DNA of 64,000 bases from contig OX465596.1 in the NCBI GenBank assembly GCA_950022295.1, forward strand, positions 127,204,501 to 127,268,500, written 5' to 3'. Source of the stretch: Bromus sterilis (lineage: Eukaryota; Streptophyta; Magnoliopsida; Poales; Poaceae). The notes under the pieces are model-generated. The model saw nothing but the letters and a program-made list of their open reading frames with translations. It did not search any database and was not told the origin of the DNA. Positions 1 to 12,754 of this stretch are shown piece by piece (within the stretch, counting starts at the first letter, position 1; each line of letters opens with the position of its first letter). Position numbers and translations under genes: made by a program.

Positions 1-1430
1 GACCCTCGTGATTGGGGCAAGATCCAATGCTTCCTTGCTTCCTTTCCTCAGGGTGTTCCTTCGTGAATCTGTCAGTCTTTCTTCCTGGCTGGAGTGTGTA
101 TATCTGATTCTTCTGCTGACTTGTCTCCCGAGAGTTGCGGTCCTTTATCGCTTTCCATGTGTATACTCCTTCTTGACTACGAGTATGGTGGTATCCACAC
201 CGGGGTAGCTTGCATCCTTGAGGAGAAGTGTCCATAAAATGTGCGGGTCCTGGCAATGCTGAAGCCTTTACTGCCTTTGAATAACTGGCTTTCAGACAAT
301 ACTGTGGCAGGCATGATGAGGTGTCGACGAAGACTGGGTAGCTTGTCTTTGGAGCTTGGCCGGGGTACCTTGCTAGGGAAGACTGGGTGTCGTACCTCCG
401 AAGCTTTCTCAAGTGATGTATCGAGGAAGGCGGGGTGTCGTAGACGGGAAGCTGCCTTGCTAGCTTGCTGAAGAAGACTGAGTGTCTTGCCTCGGGAGCT
501 TTCCTGATGGCTTAGTGAAGAGGATAGATTGTCTTGTCTCGGGAGTTTTCCTCTTTGCGCAGAGGGAATACCGGTTCCTTGTATTGAAAGTTTCTGCGGA
601 AGGTCATTGTAGGCAGCTGGGTGAATTGTGCTGGAATCTATCCCTGGCATACTAAGCACGACTGGGTGTCTTTCACCGTAAGCTTCACTCTGTGACTTGT
701 GGAAGAAGACCGACTGTCTTGGCCGAGAAAATAACGTACTAAGGAAGACTGGTACAATTTACATGTCGGCTGTGCGGGTATCTTGTCACGGAAGACTGAG
801 GTTCCTTATGTCTGAAGCTTTCCCATCCTGACATGGGGACAAATCTGAACGCGGTGCCTAACAATTTACTGAATGCTAGCTTGTTAGAGGGAAACATTCT
901 TCCAATTATTTCCTTGCTGGATATGGGCTTCACGATTCGTCCTGACCGTCTTCCCGAATATACTGACATAACTTGCATCGAATAAGATTGTCGCTGGTGT
1001 ATGTCTTGCCTTGGACGCATATGTTCACGTGTCAGAACTTGTAATTTCCTTTGCTTGACTCTTCATGGTTGTCATAGTTGATACTGACTTGATTCAAATG
1101 ATGGTTTCAGTAGTATACATACGGGAGTCACATAGCTAAATGCAATCGGTTATGAGTCCCTTCTGACTTGTTGATTTCCCAATTCCTTGCGTCCTTTCAC
1201 TGATGGAATCTTCAGGGTTGTAGCGGTCACCGGAATGATGTTGACTTGGTCTGAATGGTTTATTCAGGCAGAACTCATACTGGATCTCAATATTCCCAAT
1301 GCATTCTGTGTGAATCCTTCTTGACTTGTTACTCTTCATGATGCTCTGTGATCTTTCACTGAGTCTTCGAGGTATGCAGGGTTATGAGCAACTTTCCATC
1401 GGGGTAGATAAGGTGACATCAAAGAACCAA
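1..1430. repeat. Noncoding internal region of D with degenerate repeats
   Basis: No credible ORF is present. A loose phrase of the form 'gaagactgggtgtc...cctcgggagctttc' recurs at irregular spacing from about 325 to 830 (for example near 327, 393, 425, 470, 655 and 757). The copies are too diverged to set a period by eye. This is probably internal or 3'-side untranslated sequence of element D. Confidence 0.4.
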
Positions 1431-1636
1431 ACGAAGACCGAATGAAAACCAACGAAGAAACCTATCGAAGCGATGATCGACATCAATCGATAGAAGAATG
1501 AATTTAAAAGATTTAGCGGTAGTCGATGACCATCAGAATCCCTTGCATAAAACCGGAAAATAACCCAGTAGCCACCAGAACGGTTTTTACAACTCAGATC
1601 TGGGACGTTTACTGGAATAGCTCAAGTGCTGCTCAA

Positions 1637-1880
1637 GACGGCCGACCAATAATCAGCTCAGAGCATGAGACAACGTTGATAAAAATAATGCAGAGGTCCC
1701 CTAAGACGGCCGAGAAAACAGCTCAGAACATAGGGTCTCCACTGCAAAAAGAAACTCAACAACTGCCCGAGACGGTCGAGAAAACAGCTCAGAACATGGG
1801 TCGGCTGTTGAAAAGAGAAATGAAAAGATAGGCATCCACCCTAGACGGTCGACCATGAATCAGCTCAGAACCTGGCGTGG
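1637..1880. repeat. Degenerate ~69-bp tandem repeat, four copies
   Basis: The core 'gacggycga' followed about 15 bp later by 'cagctcagarca' occurs at 1637, 1705, 1771 and 1844, giving spacings of 68, 66 and 73 bp. It lies downstream of the D ORF (in D orientation). The short plus-strand ORF across it (1526-1831) is open only because of the repeat and is not called as a gene. Confidence 0.6.
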
Positions 1881-2645
1881 TGCCATTATATGAAAGAAAG
1901 CGAGCAAGGGTCCGTCATATTCATACACTACCTGCAAACACATGTTCATTAAGCATCAAGGAACCAAATAAGGGTCGATGAAGAGGTTCGACAAAGCAGA
2001 GATCGATAACATCGAAGGTGCATCAGTATTACATAGAAATATATCATACATTACTGCTAGCATACAACATGCAACAAGCAACATGCACCACTATTATTAC
2101 CTACGCGGCACGAGCTACGCGAAACTTAGGCACTACGACCTATCGGCGGATCGCTGGAGACTGAAGGGGCTGGCGGCGGAGTCGCCGAAGCCGAGGCTGC
2201 AGCAAGAGCTCTTCTTGCCTGCCTTGCATCATGGGCTAGCTCGAAGACGAGGGTGTACGCGGCGATCATGTAGCGAGACAGACTGATCACCTCTGCGTCG
2301 GCTTCCGCGGGAGGGCGAGGAAACCTCATTCGATGCAGAGCGGTGGCCAAGGTAGGGTAGAGGCGGAAGGCACGATCCTACTGCATCATGCTCTCCTGGT
2401 GGCGAAGACTGGTGAGGGCTAACAAAGCAGCGAGCTAGATGGCACGATCGGTGGTAGCGGCGTGTCCACCACGGAAGCGGTAGACATGCCTACCAAGGGG
2501 AAGGTTGGCTTCCAAGAAGACTTCGGCGCGGTACTCAAACACCGATCCTCCAAGCGGCGTTTGGAACACCTGGTACCTCGGCAACTCTTCACTGGGATAG
2601 AGACAGCGCCAAACTTCGGCGAGGAGATAGGCAAAGCTGAGTGGG

Positions 2646-5507
2646 TGTGACGCCCGCAAAATCATTCCGTGTATAGTAATCATACACGCAGGGTACACGG
2701 CTGAGATTAGGGTGCCACGGTGAGAATATCACAACAGAACACTAAACACAAAAGGATAAACCAATATGTTACAATAAAGGGGGGGGGGGGGGTCGCCCGG
2801 ACCCGAATACATAAGTTATACAAGCCATAATATCTGAGTACAGACATAGTTAGTCGAGTTTTGCCTTAAGAAGGCTACCACAAATAACATCAGAGATACA
2901 GATCGAAAAGGCAAGGCCTCCTGCCTGGGAGCCTCCGAGACTACTCCTGGTCCTGGTCAGCGGGGTCTCGACGTAGTAGTATCCGCCTCCGGGGTACTCC
3001 TGCTCCTGGGCTCCAACGTCGGCTACAGCGGTCGATCAGGAAAAACATAAAGGGGGAAATAAAGAAAAGGTGAGTATCTAGTATACCCGCGAGTCTTACG
3101 TCCGCTACTAAGCATTATGCATTGTATCAAATGGAAAGGGGAGGCTGTATATAGTGGACTGCAAGATAGAAATCAGAATAAGGGTAAGAAGCTAGGCCTA
3201 TCGAAGACTAGCATCTTCCGACGAGGTCTTGCAGCATGAGAAGAGAATAATCCAACAGTTTATATAAAGGATAAAGTAACAATGAAGCAGAAGTTGCTGC
3301 AGCATTGTATAATATAAGTTGTAATGATTAATAATAATAATGCCTCCGAGTTCCCCTCCTCGACTTCCCTGCGAGGAAGAAACCCGGAACCATACAGTTT
3401 AATAGTTATAGTTTGTAGTGGTAAGATCCAGCTTCAACGTAAAGCATCCTGTTACTGTGGGCACGACTATTCGAATAGACTAAACTTCCCTGCAGGGGTG
3501 CACTGGCGTGACTCTACGACGCTCGGATCTCCAGGGTGGCGGGAACCTTGTTAGGGAACGCTCCACCAAAGCTATCCGACACAAAGTAGCCCATCCTTCA
3601 GCAATCAACAGAGAGGTCATCCGTCGGACTATATCCTATGTACGCCGGGCTTTGGACCCTAACCCGAACGTACTCCTGCACGGTGCGTGACTGGCCGGTG
3701 AAGAAAAATCAAAGCAAATACAAATACACCGCTCAAGCAAGAGAAGACAACACCACTTCCGGACAATCAGCCCGCGATACTGCTGACGTCTGAAGACCCT
3801 CGAACTAGACTACGATGCAGGGGAGCCCACACTCCTCGTCCCACTTGTAGGTAGTGCGTACAAGCCAAAAAGGCTACTCAAGACATCTGTCGAACCATTA
3901 AGCATTTTAATTAACCTGCGTGACAACCGTTATCGTTGCCTCGACTTAACCGACCCGCGGTCAACGACAGCAGTCAGATCCACCAGTACATCGGTGCCTG
4001 CCCTGTCGTCCCACCAAGTCACTGCGGTTACCAACAAGGTGAACCGTCTCCTCACCTTGTCTCGCGTTTTCTCTTGGTAGAGCTCGACTTTTCGTAGTTT
4101 GGTAACTCTCGCGAGATACGAGCAGGGGCCAAGCACGCCAGTAACGTCGGTCGTACCCTCCCTGTCGTTCCCGACGCAATTCCGCTCGCTGGCACCGTTG
4201 GGTCACCCGACTTCATACCTTTAAGGAAAAGCGTTGCTCAGGTACCTAGAGCGGCTATACCGAGTCATCAATGAGTGGAGTACAAGGATTACTCCTTGAT
4301 AGCTCACACTTGAAGGTGGCTCGGCAGAGCCGAGCTAGGGGGCCTTAGGATGTGTCTGCATTGTACCATACATGTGCAGTTGTAATAAGTTGTATCCACG
4401 CCACTCCCCTGAGTGGTCAAGGCCCGCTATCTAATCCTAGCTAACAATGCGCAGGGCTCACTAATGAATAATGCATGAATATAATAGGCAGCCTAGGATA
4501 AGAAAGGTACATCAAGGGAGTTGGGGAAAAATGTTTGCCTGCTCACTGTGGAGCGCATAGGGGAGGCCGTGGGGTCGAGGGAGTCACGACGGCGACGAAT
4601 TCGGCAGCGTCCTGCGGTGACCGGCGATGAAGGGGAAGAAGAGGGTGCGGTCCATGGGGCCTCTCCGGTGGCTGGAGCTTGCGGGGAGACGAGGATGACG
4701 ACGGATAGGCCTCAGGGCAGGGTGGTGTATCGCCTCGTCGACGTTGGTCGCGGCGGCGCGCGAGCGGCGCCCACGGCAGAGCTCGAGCGAGCCCGAAGAG
4801 TAGCAGGGGCGGCGCGAGGCGAGGTGGGGGCGTGGTGGCTAGGTTTTCGTCCAGGCGCGAGGGTGGCCTCGGGGTACTTGACCCCGCCGGCGACCGCAAG
4901 ATGGCTGCCACGGCGCCATGGCCTTGTTCTGGCCGGGGGATGCCCGCCACGGCACCCCCGTGTACGGCAGGTTGAAGACGGGGCGGGTGGGCTTGGCGGG
5001 CTGGTGGCCTAGGGGGGGAAGGGAGGGGACTGGGCCTCGGGCCAGATTAGGCTAGGATAGTTTAGTTTTTTTTTCTTTACTGTTTTAATTTATTTTTCTT
5101 TGAAATGATTTTTGCCACATGTGCAACTTGTGGGTATATTTATGTTGCATATATTAGAGGTGCCACAAAAAGAATTAGACTTTTATAAACTCTTTTGCAT
5201 TTTTGTTTTATTAAAAAGGCATTAAATCCCACTGGTTTGGCTACTGTTTGAATTGTTGTATTTATTTTATTGCATAATAAATCCCCAAAACCATATGGAT
5301 GTGATACTCTGATTTTTAGGCATTTTACAAAATTGCTTTCACAATTTTTGAACAAAGTTTTATTTCCCCTTATTTTCAATATTCATCAAAAGGCATTTTT
5401 TGTTTGAGTTGATCCAAGGTGATCAAAGCATGATTAACATCAGTGATTAGCAACAGTAATCTTCATTATCAAAAGTGTTACTGTTCCATAACACTGAGGG
5501 TGTTACA
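2646..5507 (-). mobile_element. Solo LTR E, 2862 bp, TSD GTGGG
   Basis: The element begins TGTGACGCCC and ends GGGTGTTACA, flanked by the direct repeat GTGGG at 2641-2645 and 5508-5512. Removing it with one TSD copy restores the D reading frame. No PBS, polypurine tract or coding region is inside, so this is a solo LTR. The minus orientation is inferred from a motif block (CTATTCGAATAG at 3467-3478 followed by a TGCA-centred block) that has the same direction as in the minus-strand LTRs D and C. A G14 run is at 2779-2792 and a GC-rich stretch at about 4560-5030. Long ORFs in the GC-rich part are taken as noise. Confidence 0.85.
3467..3478. promoter_or_regulatory. Conserved palindrome CTATTCGAATAG in LTR E
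   Basis: A perfect 12-bp palindrome, followed about 10 bp later by a CCTGCAGGGGTGCAC block. The same arrangement occurs in LTRs D (6532-6543) and C (52736-52747), and with one change in F (23829-23840). Confidence 0.5.
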
Positions 5508-5550
5508 GTGGGGAGGAGGGTGACGGTTGGTCTGCCGGGACGGCTGCCAT

Positions 5551-5710
5551 CTACACTCAGCAGAGAACCGGGTTAGCGAACGAATACCATCGATATGCAG
5601 CAAAAAAATGCAGCAAACAAACGCATCCACAAGCAGACTATAAACTCTAGCTCTAACGTCCATCTAACGTCCTTCTAACGTTTGCGCGGGCTACCGGGTC
5701 CTACAGCCAA
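5551..5710 (-). other. Leader of element D between PBS and first ORF
   Basis: About 160 bp between the PBS and the ORF start at 5550. The ATG is directly preceded by an AG, as it is in element C, so a 3' splice site ahead of the ORF is possible but not shown. Confidence 0.35.
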
Positions 5711-5725
5711 CCTGCTCTGATACCA
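5711..5725 (-). other. Primer-binding site of D (initiator tRNA-Met)
   Basis: The plus strand reads CCTGCTCTGATACCA; its complement TGGTATCAGAGCAGG matches the common plant retrotransposon PBS for initiator tRNA-Met. It lies 5 bp inside the LTR that starts at 5731, which fixes the element's orientation as minus. Confidence 0.85.
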
Positions 5726-5730
5726 AGCGT

Positions 5731-8700
5731 TGTGGCACCCCGGCTCAGAGGACCGGAACGCCCCGTGCTCCAGCCCAGAGAATAAGTCTTCTAGAACTGA
5801 ACAGATTTCTATTAATCAATATACAGGTACAAAGGGTTTATTACAACGCTGGCACGGCGAGACGAAGAACAAGCTTGCTCCTCAAGCTCGCCACGGATCT
5901 ACATCAAGTAGCAAACTAACTCTCTAGAAGCGTAATATAACTCGGCATTGGAACAACGGCGATGGTGGTGAACTCCACTCCACAAGGACACTGACTGGGA
6001 CACCATCTATCTCGCAAACACCGGGAAAGTCGTCCTATGCATCCAAAGCATTGCCTGTAAATCTGGCATGACATGCCAGGTCAGTACATCGATTTTACTT
6101 GCAAGCTCACAACAACCATGCGACAAGGCAAAACAATAACATGGCAACAGGCTAAAGTATATTAGTGAATTAAACATGTGAGCATCAACATCATGCAAGC
6201 AGATAATCATCAAGCATATCATCAACATATTATCAGTGTTTTATTAACATTAAGACTAATGCACGACTAGTCATCATTTAAGGTCACATGGACCCCACCT
6301 GATCATTGCACGATCATGTGGCTTACCTCGGAGTCCTCACCAACTCAAACACCAGTCATCCCATGACCAACAACTTACCACGATTGTCGCACGACCATTC
6401 AACGGGTTAGGTGTCCTCCGTTACCACCCAACTAATCCAGTCATCGTATCCACTTACCATGCTCATACAACCGAATTCATGTTGATCTCGGTGTGATCTA
6501 CTGTGAACTATGTTCAATACCGTGTACTCGGCTATTCGAATAGATTTGTGTGACTCTGCAGAGTTTGCGCACGTTACCCACACTATGGATTTCTTCCTCC
6601 GTCCAGTACCTCGAAACTTGTCCCACAGGATCCTTGGAACTCGTACCGCAAGAGTGGACTAGGACTTCTCCAATGAGACCGTTCTACTGCGTGTCTCCCT
6701 TACCGTATCACCGACACGCTTCGCAAGTCATGCCTTGGGTAGCTCCGTATCCTCTAGACACACCTGCCATCGCATGGTCCAATAACTTGTTCCTCGCAGG
6801 AACGGGCCCAAAACAAAACCAACTCTCAAGACTATCGTCGTTTACCCGTCCAAGGCAACTTCCGCGCATAGCCTTCCCTCTTTGGTGATACGCATAAGAG
6901 ACGCCCACCGGTAGACCGAATCAAGGCCTCCCAATCCAGGCAAGTGTGGCTGCACGGATAAGTTCAGTTCGATGGCACCTAATCCACTTGGCATGGATCA
7001 AATCTCTGACAGCAAACACAAGCATCAGGTGCCACATGATTATTTAAATTAATGGCCTTTCAATATAAGTGGAACAAGATACAGTCATAGTTACATCATG
7101 ACTTAGGTCATATTTTATTTGATTCACTTAGTTATACAAACGTGATCAAGATCTTATCATGCAACATAGCAATATCTTGAATGTAGCTAAGCATGATACA
7201 ACTATAGCATGATCAAAGATTATCCTAACCACAACATGGCATATCATGGGAATATCAAAATCATAACATGTTCAAGCATGGCATGGCATAATCAAACATG
7301 ATATAGTCATGTGGCATCAACAAAGAGATCCAAGAATATGAGCATAACATGATCAATTCGTATTGATGTAATCATTATTCATCGAAGCATAAAGCACATT
7401 TTAAAACACGTCAAAGCTTTTCAAAGGTGCAAAGGGTATTGTGGCTTGCCTTTCACTAGAGGAGTGTTAAATACTCCCAGTATTCAATACCAACAAAGCC
7501 CTGCAAAAATATTTCAAATAAAGCAACGGGAAAAAAGATCGAACACCACTTTTATTTAACCAGCAAATAACAACATCAAAACATGGCATGAAACCTATAC
7601 CAGACGGAAGAGGAGATCGATACGAAACCAACGCAAAAAGAATCACCTCAATCGGAGTTACAGGTGCGGAGATATGAAGTGGAGAAGATGGGGGTTGATT
7701 CTTGGGTGGAAAATGCGCTTTCGGCGAATGAAAGCGCCTTTCTGACCCGAGATGAGCAAAGTACGCGTTCGATAACAGAAAACGTACTTTGCGCCGAATG
7801 AAAGCGTAATGCGCCTTCCAAGTGGGAAAACGAATTCTCGTGAATGCGTGTCCACTAAAACGGAGCGGGCTCGCGCTGTCAGCCTCACTGGGCCGCTTAC
7901 AGGCGGGGCCCACGGGCTTCTCTCTCTCCTCCCTGTCTCCTTCCTCTGCTCCACGCCATGGAGCAGGGCACGAGCCCGCGTGGATCCAGTGAGGGGGAGG
8001 GGTCGCAGGCGAGCTCGCCCGGGGGGGGGGGGGGGGACGTCGGGCGCGGCTCGTAGGGCCGAGGCCACCGGCGACGGGACCTAGCGGGGCGGCAGGCGCC
8101 ACCGCGCTCTGTGGCTGGTCGCGGCGTGCCGGGAGGCTGCTCGGCCGAGGCAGGGCTAGGCTGCGGGGAGGCGGCTCCAGGGCGCCGGGGCGGTTCGCGG
8201 GAGCGAGGAGGGGCTGCAGCCGCGGTCCGAGAGGAGAGGGAGGCCTTGGTGGAGCGAATTCCGGCCGTGGTGTCCGAGAGGACAATGCGGGGGCTCCGGC
8301 GAGAAATTGGACAGGGGCGAGTGGCTAGGGGGAGATGTGGGAGTTGCACCCTCTTATATAGCCATGGGGAGATGCTCGGCAGGGCAGCGTCATGGGGAAG
8401 ACGACGACGGCGGGTGAGCTGGAGGCGTCGAGGAGGTTCCAAAGGGGGTGGCGTGGAGCACACGGCCTGAGGAAAGTCGTGCGGCACGGAGGGACAAGAA
8501 ACTAGGCGACGAAGCGCACTGGTGCAGGACGTGGACGCGTCGGGCACGGGCGGAGCGCGGCCAAACCACGCTTGCTGCAGTCCTGGGGCGTGGCCACCAA
8601 GGGGAGGGTGCAACTGGGGAAGTTTCATCGTGGCCAAACATTTCCAGGGTGTAGTCCTTTCAGCCCCGATGACAACAGTGCAAAAATATTGGCCAAAGTA

Positions 8701-9913
8701 GCCCTGGTGTGACCACACCATCACTGGAAAGTTTGAAACAGCAAACTTGGACAAGAAGCAGTGCTCACATGGCGGGGTTTGGGGTGGATCAAGGTTTTCA
8801 CATGGCTTTGGGGTACAAAGGACTAGCGTACTGTGGAGTTTGGGCTCAAATGGGTAAATGCACATGGTACTTCCTTTCCAAATGTGGCATGGGGTCTGAA
8901 AGTGTTTGTACTGCGGTGTGGCTTGTACATTGCTCCCCTATGCATGATTTTTTGCTGAGCTTAATAATACATCAGGTTGAGTAGGTGTACCAAGTTTCAT
9001 CACAAATGGAGCAATGTAGCTAGTAGTCCCTTTGCAAATGTCCAAATAGGCCAGAATGAAAAGTTGAAGCTAGCATCTCAATGGTGTGGTGTAATTGGCT
9101 GAAAGTTGGTGGAGTGAGGTTATTTGATGCTGTTCACATGTGTGCAAAATTTCATGGCCATTGGACAAGCCTAATTAGCACTTGCTTCACAAGGTGTCCT
9201 GCTGACCAGAAACTTCAACATGATGGTTCACACGTATGTTTGATTGGGTTTGGCTCAAACTTGGTTTGGTGGAGTATTTTGGGTGTGGGAATAGGCACAA
9301 AAAGTTTCAATGCAAATGGGATCCCCGATCATGCACTTGCTTCAGAATGCCCCCTTGCTGCATCCAAACTTTGGGAATTTATTGTGGTAGTTTGGCTAGG
9401 AAAATGGTGGTGGAATTTGGTGGAGATCAATTCCAGGATCATATGAGCTTGCACAAAAAGTTTCACCATCAATGGATCAAGAGAAATGGCACTCCCTTCA
9501 CAAAGCTCCATTCTGCCCCCACAAACAAATGAATTTTTCTAGAGGAAAAATCCACTTGGGCTATGAAATTTTTTCGGAGAATTTGGCAAGATATGGCATC
9601 AAGAGAATGTGGGAATTATTTGAGGATTTATGGAGCAATAAAAATATGGGTTGCTTCACAAAACTCAAAAAATAGGAATATCCCTTTTATTGGAAAAAGG
9701 AATATATGGTTTGAATAAAATGGTGGCTCGGATGGGATGGATCCATGGAATGACATGGGAGAGGCTTGGATTCAAGGTCCACTTGAGCATGGAAAGAAAA
9801 TATGCTCAAGTTTCATGTCCAAAGAGGTGCTCAAAACCAAATCCAATGGCAAATCCAGAAATAAATTAGAACAGTTCTTGGAAAAAGAAAGTTCCAAAAT
9901 TCTGGATGTCACA
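5731..9913 (-). mobile_element. 5' LTR of element D, about 4.18 kb
   Basis: Begins TGTGGCACCCC next to the PBS and ends GGATGTCACA directly before the Tat RNase H sequence that starts at 9914. It is unusually long and noncoding. It has an AT-rich half (about 7000-7600), a GC-rich block (7860-8480) and a right end full of imperfect 'GTTTGGxxxxAAxTTTGG'-type phrases. The palindrome CTATTCGAATAG is at 6532-6543. Long minus-strand ORFs at 7467-8865 are compositional and have no recognisable domain. The right end was placed from the TG...CA rule and the start of the RNase H similarity. Confidence 0.65.
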
Positions 9914-10300
9914 AGCAGGCGTCGTACTAGTCTCCCCCCAAGGAACGAAGCTAGGATACATCCTCCAGATCAAATTTAGCAATGCCTCCAAAAACGAAGC
10001 ATAATACGAGGCACTACTCCACGGCATGCGCATGGCAAAATCTTGCGGCGCCACTCGCCTCTCAATCCACGGCGACTCCAACCTCGTCGTCCAGTAGGCG
10101 ATGAGACACTGCAATGCAGTCGCAGACAATATGATGGCCTACCAATAGCTATACAATACACTAGAGGGAGGATTCGACGGCTGCGAACTCAACTACGTCT
10201 CCTGAGCAAATAACACGGAGGCCGACAAGCTCGCGAACATCGGATCGACTCGAGGACCAGTACCACCAGGCGTTTTCCTCGAGAGCATCAGCCAGAGATC
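9914..10300 (+). pseudogene. Tat-type Gypsy RNase H fragment (element T1)
   Basis: The plus-strand frame reads an RNase H domain of the Gypsy/Tat type: the 'AGVVLxSPxG' strand, 'NEAxYEALLxGM', 'IxGDSxLVV' and 'NxxADxLA' segments are in the usual order. The metal-binding Asp of GDS and of AD are retained, but the Glu expected in 'NEAEYEA' is replaced by a stop, and further in-frame TAG/TGA stops occur near 10097, 10148 and 10202. The domain's left part is cut off by element D. It continues without a gap into the integrase at about 10480. Confidence 0.8.
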
Positions 10301-10479
10301 AATAAAAGTAAATCCAGGGGCGCCCGAGGAAGCCGAAGAGGCCGACGACACAAGAGAACCAGCACAAGTGGTGGCCACGAGCCCAGCCGACGACACAAGT
10401 AGCCAAGCAATCGAAGTCGCAGAGCCAGCCGCACTCGAAGACCCAGCCTGGACAAAACCGTTCCTTCGATTCCTAATCA

Positions 10480-11684
10480 AAGGCATTCTACCACAAGACG
10501 CCGCAGAATCCTGACGCATCATTAGACGATCCAAAGCATTCACAGTAATCAACCGATAGCTATACAAGCGCAACATCTCTCAGGTCCTCCAAAAGTGCAT
10601 CGACGAAGAAGACGGCAAAGCCCTACTGCTCGAGATACATGAAGGCACCTGTGGGCATCACGCGAGTAGTCGCGCACTCGTGGCCAAGGCCTCTCGAGCA
10701 GGCTTCTACTGGCCAACCGCCATGAGAAACACGGAAGACATTGCGCGGCGTTGTATCGCCTGCCAAAAGTTTGCCAGCCGGCCACACGCCCCAGCATCAG
10801 AACTCAAAACTATACCGATGTCCTGGCCATTCGCCACCTGGGGACTCGACATGGTGGGTCCACTCAAGAAATCCTCAAAAGGAGGAAGAAGACACCTATT
10901 AGTCGCAGTCGACAAGTTCACTAAATGGATCGAGGTAGTACGAATCACCAGCTCAACAGGCCTCACGGCAGTCAACTTCATCAAGTCAATCATCTTCAGA
11001 TTCGGCGTACCACACAACATCATCACAGACAATGGTACAAACTTCACAGCAGCAGAATTCCAAAACTTATGTCAGGAACTGGGCATCAAAGTCAACTACG
11101 CATCAGTCGCGCACCCACAATCTAACGGCCAAGTGGAGAAAGAAAACGGCCTAGTATTCGGAGGAATAAAGAAATGACTCCTTGCACCACTAGAACAAGC
11201 CGCAGGCAACTGGGTAGAAGAACTCCCCGCGGTAATATGGAGCATGCGCACCACCCCAAACAGCTCGACCCAGTATACGCCTTTCTTCATGGTATACGGA
11301 GCAGAAGCAGTATTGCCGCATGACCTTAAATTTGGAGCTCCCCGAATCTCAGGGTACAAAGAGGAAGAGGCAGAAGAAGCACTGCAGAACGATAAAGACA
11401 CAGCAGAAGAAGCACGGGACACAGCCATAACAAGATCTGAAGGATACCAGGACAAGCTGCGCACATATCAAAGCAGTCGCGTGCGGACCAGAACCTTCAG
11501 CAAAGTAGACCTCGTCTTGCGGCTAATACAAAAAAAAGTGCACAAACTAGCCCCGCAATGGGAAGGGTCGTTCATAATCTCGGAAGTCATAGGGGGAGGC
11601 GCATACAGGTTGAAGAATCCGAAGACCAATGAAGACGTGGGAAATCCATGGAACGTAGCGAACCTACGCCTGTTCTACCCATAA
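10480..11684 (+). pseudogene. Tat-type Gypsy integrase (element T1)
   Basis: Integrase is the enzyme that joins retrotransposon cDNA to host DNA. The HHCC zinc-binding region ('GHHASSRALV...CIACQKF') is at about 10640-10790. The catalytic core follows, with Asp in 'WGLDMVGP' (10848-10850), Asp in 'ITDNGTNF' (11028-11030) and Glu in 'GQVEKENG' (11136-11138), the last two 35 residues apart as in the canonical D,D-35-E triad. The C-terminal part ends 'NLRLFYP' and a TAA at 11684. An in-frame TGA at 11175-11177 and earlier stops make it a pseudogene, although all catalytic residues remain. It is the least decayed integrase of this family in the window. Confidence 0.9.
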
Positions 11685-12754
11685 TCCTCCAAGCATTGCC
11701 AGCGACATCGACAGCAGCACCGATTGTGTCACAACCCTCTTTTAGGTATGTGCTAGGGTTAGCTTGGGTTTTTGCATCATGCAAAAATTTCAAAAAGAAA
11801 TCCAAATGGGGGAAAAGAAAAGCCCCAAAATAAATCTTTCAAATGGCCAGATAAAAATTTCTTCCAAAAATTCCTCTGGTATTTTTGAAAAGTCCCATAA
11901 ATGAGTGTGATCACATATCAAGAGATTTGGATTCAAGCCCATGCTCATAGATTTTTCAAGAATTCTACAAAGGGGTTGGAATTAATTAAATACCCCTTTT
12001 TGAATTGGAATTCAAATATTTTGAATTTCAAAAATGTTCAAAACTTGGGAATGACTAGCTACTGGTCATGTAAGTCCATATATATATTTTGAGCATTTTA
12101 TAAAATGCCTAGCTAATTATTTTAGCAAAGCAAAATAAAAGACAGAAAGAAAAACAGAAAAGAAAAGGAAAAAGGCTTACCTGGCCGTTTGGCCCAACTT
12201 ACCCCCGAGCCTCCAGGCCGGCCCAGCCCAGCCCATCGGGTGCTTGTCGTCTACTTCAAGCACCTCGGTGGCGAGCTGGGAGCGCGCGGCCGACGCCATC
12301 GCGACGCCCAGCAGCTTCCAGGCCTCCCCCTTGTCTCTAAGCACGCCACGGAGACGCCCTTGCCACCGTTTTTCTTTTCCCCCTCTCCCTGGTTTCCCTC
12401 CCGCTCTTCCTCGCCGTTTTTTTCGTCGCCACCAAGAGCTCGCCGGAGCGTGATCATGCACTGGCGCGGCCACCGAGCGCCATAGCCCATAGGACTGTGT
12501 CCTTCAAGCGTAGCAACGACGACCTCGTCTTTGAGCAGAAGATGGCCAGTTTCCTCGCCCCGTAGATGCCGGATTCCTCAACGAGTCGCCACCGGAGCCG
12601 CCAGTTCGCCGTCGTCGATTCGCCGCCATCAGACCTCGTCCTGCCTCCCCGTCCTCTCCAAGGCAACCGGGGTGAGCTCCTCGTTGTTTTTCCCATCTCA
12701 CGCATCTCCCCGTGGCCCGTAGCCTGATCTCGCCGGAGCAGTGCCACGGCCGCC

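Larger units (their letters stand above)
2126..5550 (-). pseudogene. First ORF of long-LTR element D, unknown function, interrupted
   Basis: The reading frame starts at an ATG at 5548-5550, runs to 5508, is broken by solo LTR E with its target duplication, and resumes at 2645 in the same sense down to a stop at 2126-2128. Two further in-frame TAG stops are seen near 2440 and 2375; the second follows a CAG codon, so Q-to-stop changes are likely. The predicted product is about 180 residues with an alternating hydrophobic pattern in the first half, an FR-x-x-P motif, and an Ala/Pro-rich tail. It can be aligned in outline with the ORF of element C (50537-51340): both begin MA directly after an AG, carry a Y-x-V/I-F-x-T segment, an 'AxQxAAxLxxTxLR' helix and an 'FELxxxA' helix. 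I do not recognise the family. It is not a canonical gag, since there is no CCHC knuckle. Confidence 0.55.
1..9913 (-). mobile_element. Long-LTR retrotransposon D, 5' portion, minus strand
   Basis: An LTR (5731-9913) is followed on its left by a primer-binding site complementary to initiator tRNA-Met (5711-5725), so the element reads right to left and its 3' half and second LTR lie beyond position 1. The first ORF after the PBS starts at 5550 and is split by a solo LTR at 2646-5507. No gag zinc knuckle, protease, reverse transcriptase or integrase is visible in the part present. With a 4.2-kb LTR and no recognisable pol it fits the general description of a LARD-type non-autonomous element (inference). 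It lies inside the RNase H region of the Tat element T1, which starts at 9914; the matching 5-bp target duplication cannot be checked because the left end is outside the window. Confidence 0.7.

Noticed and set aside
177..1339. Minus-strand ORFs of 160, 93 and 67 codons at the left edge
   Set aside because: No recognisable domain; they run across degenerate noncoding repeats of element D.
7467..8865. Long minus-strand ORFs (272 and 322 codons) in LTR D
   Set aside because: They overlap each other in different frames within a GC-rich part of an LTR, are Pro/Arg/Ser-rich, and show no domain; open only because of composition.
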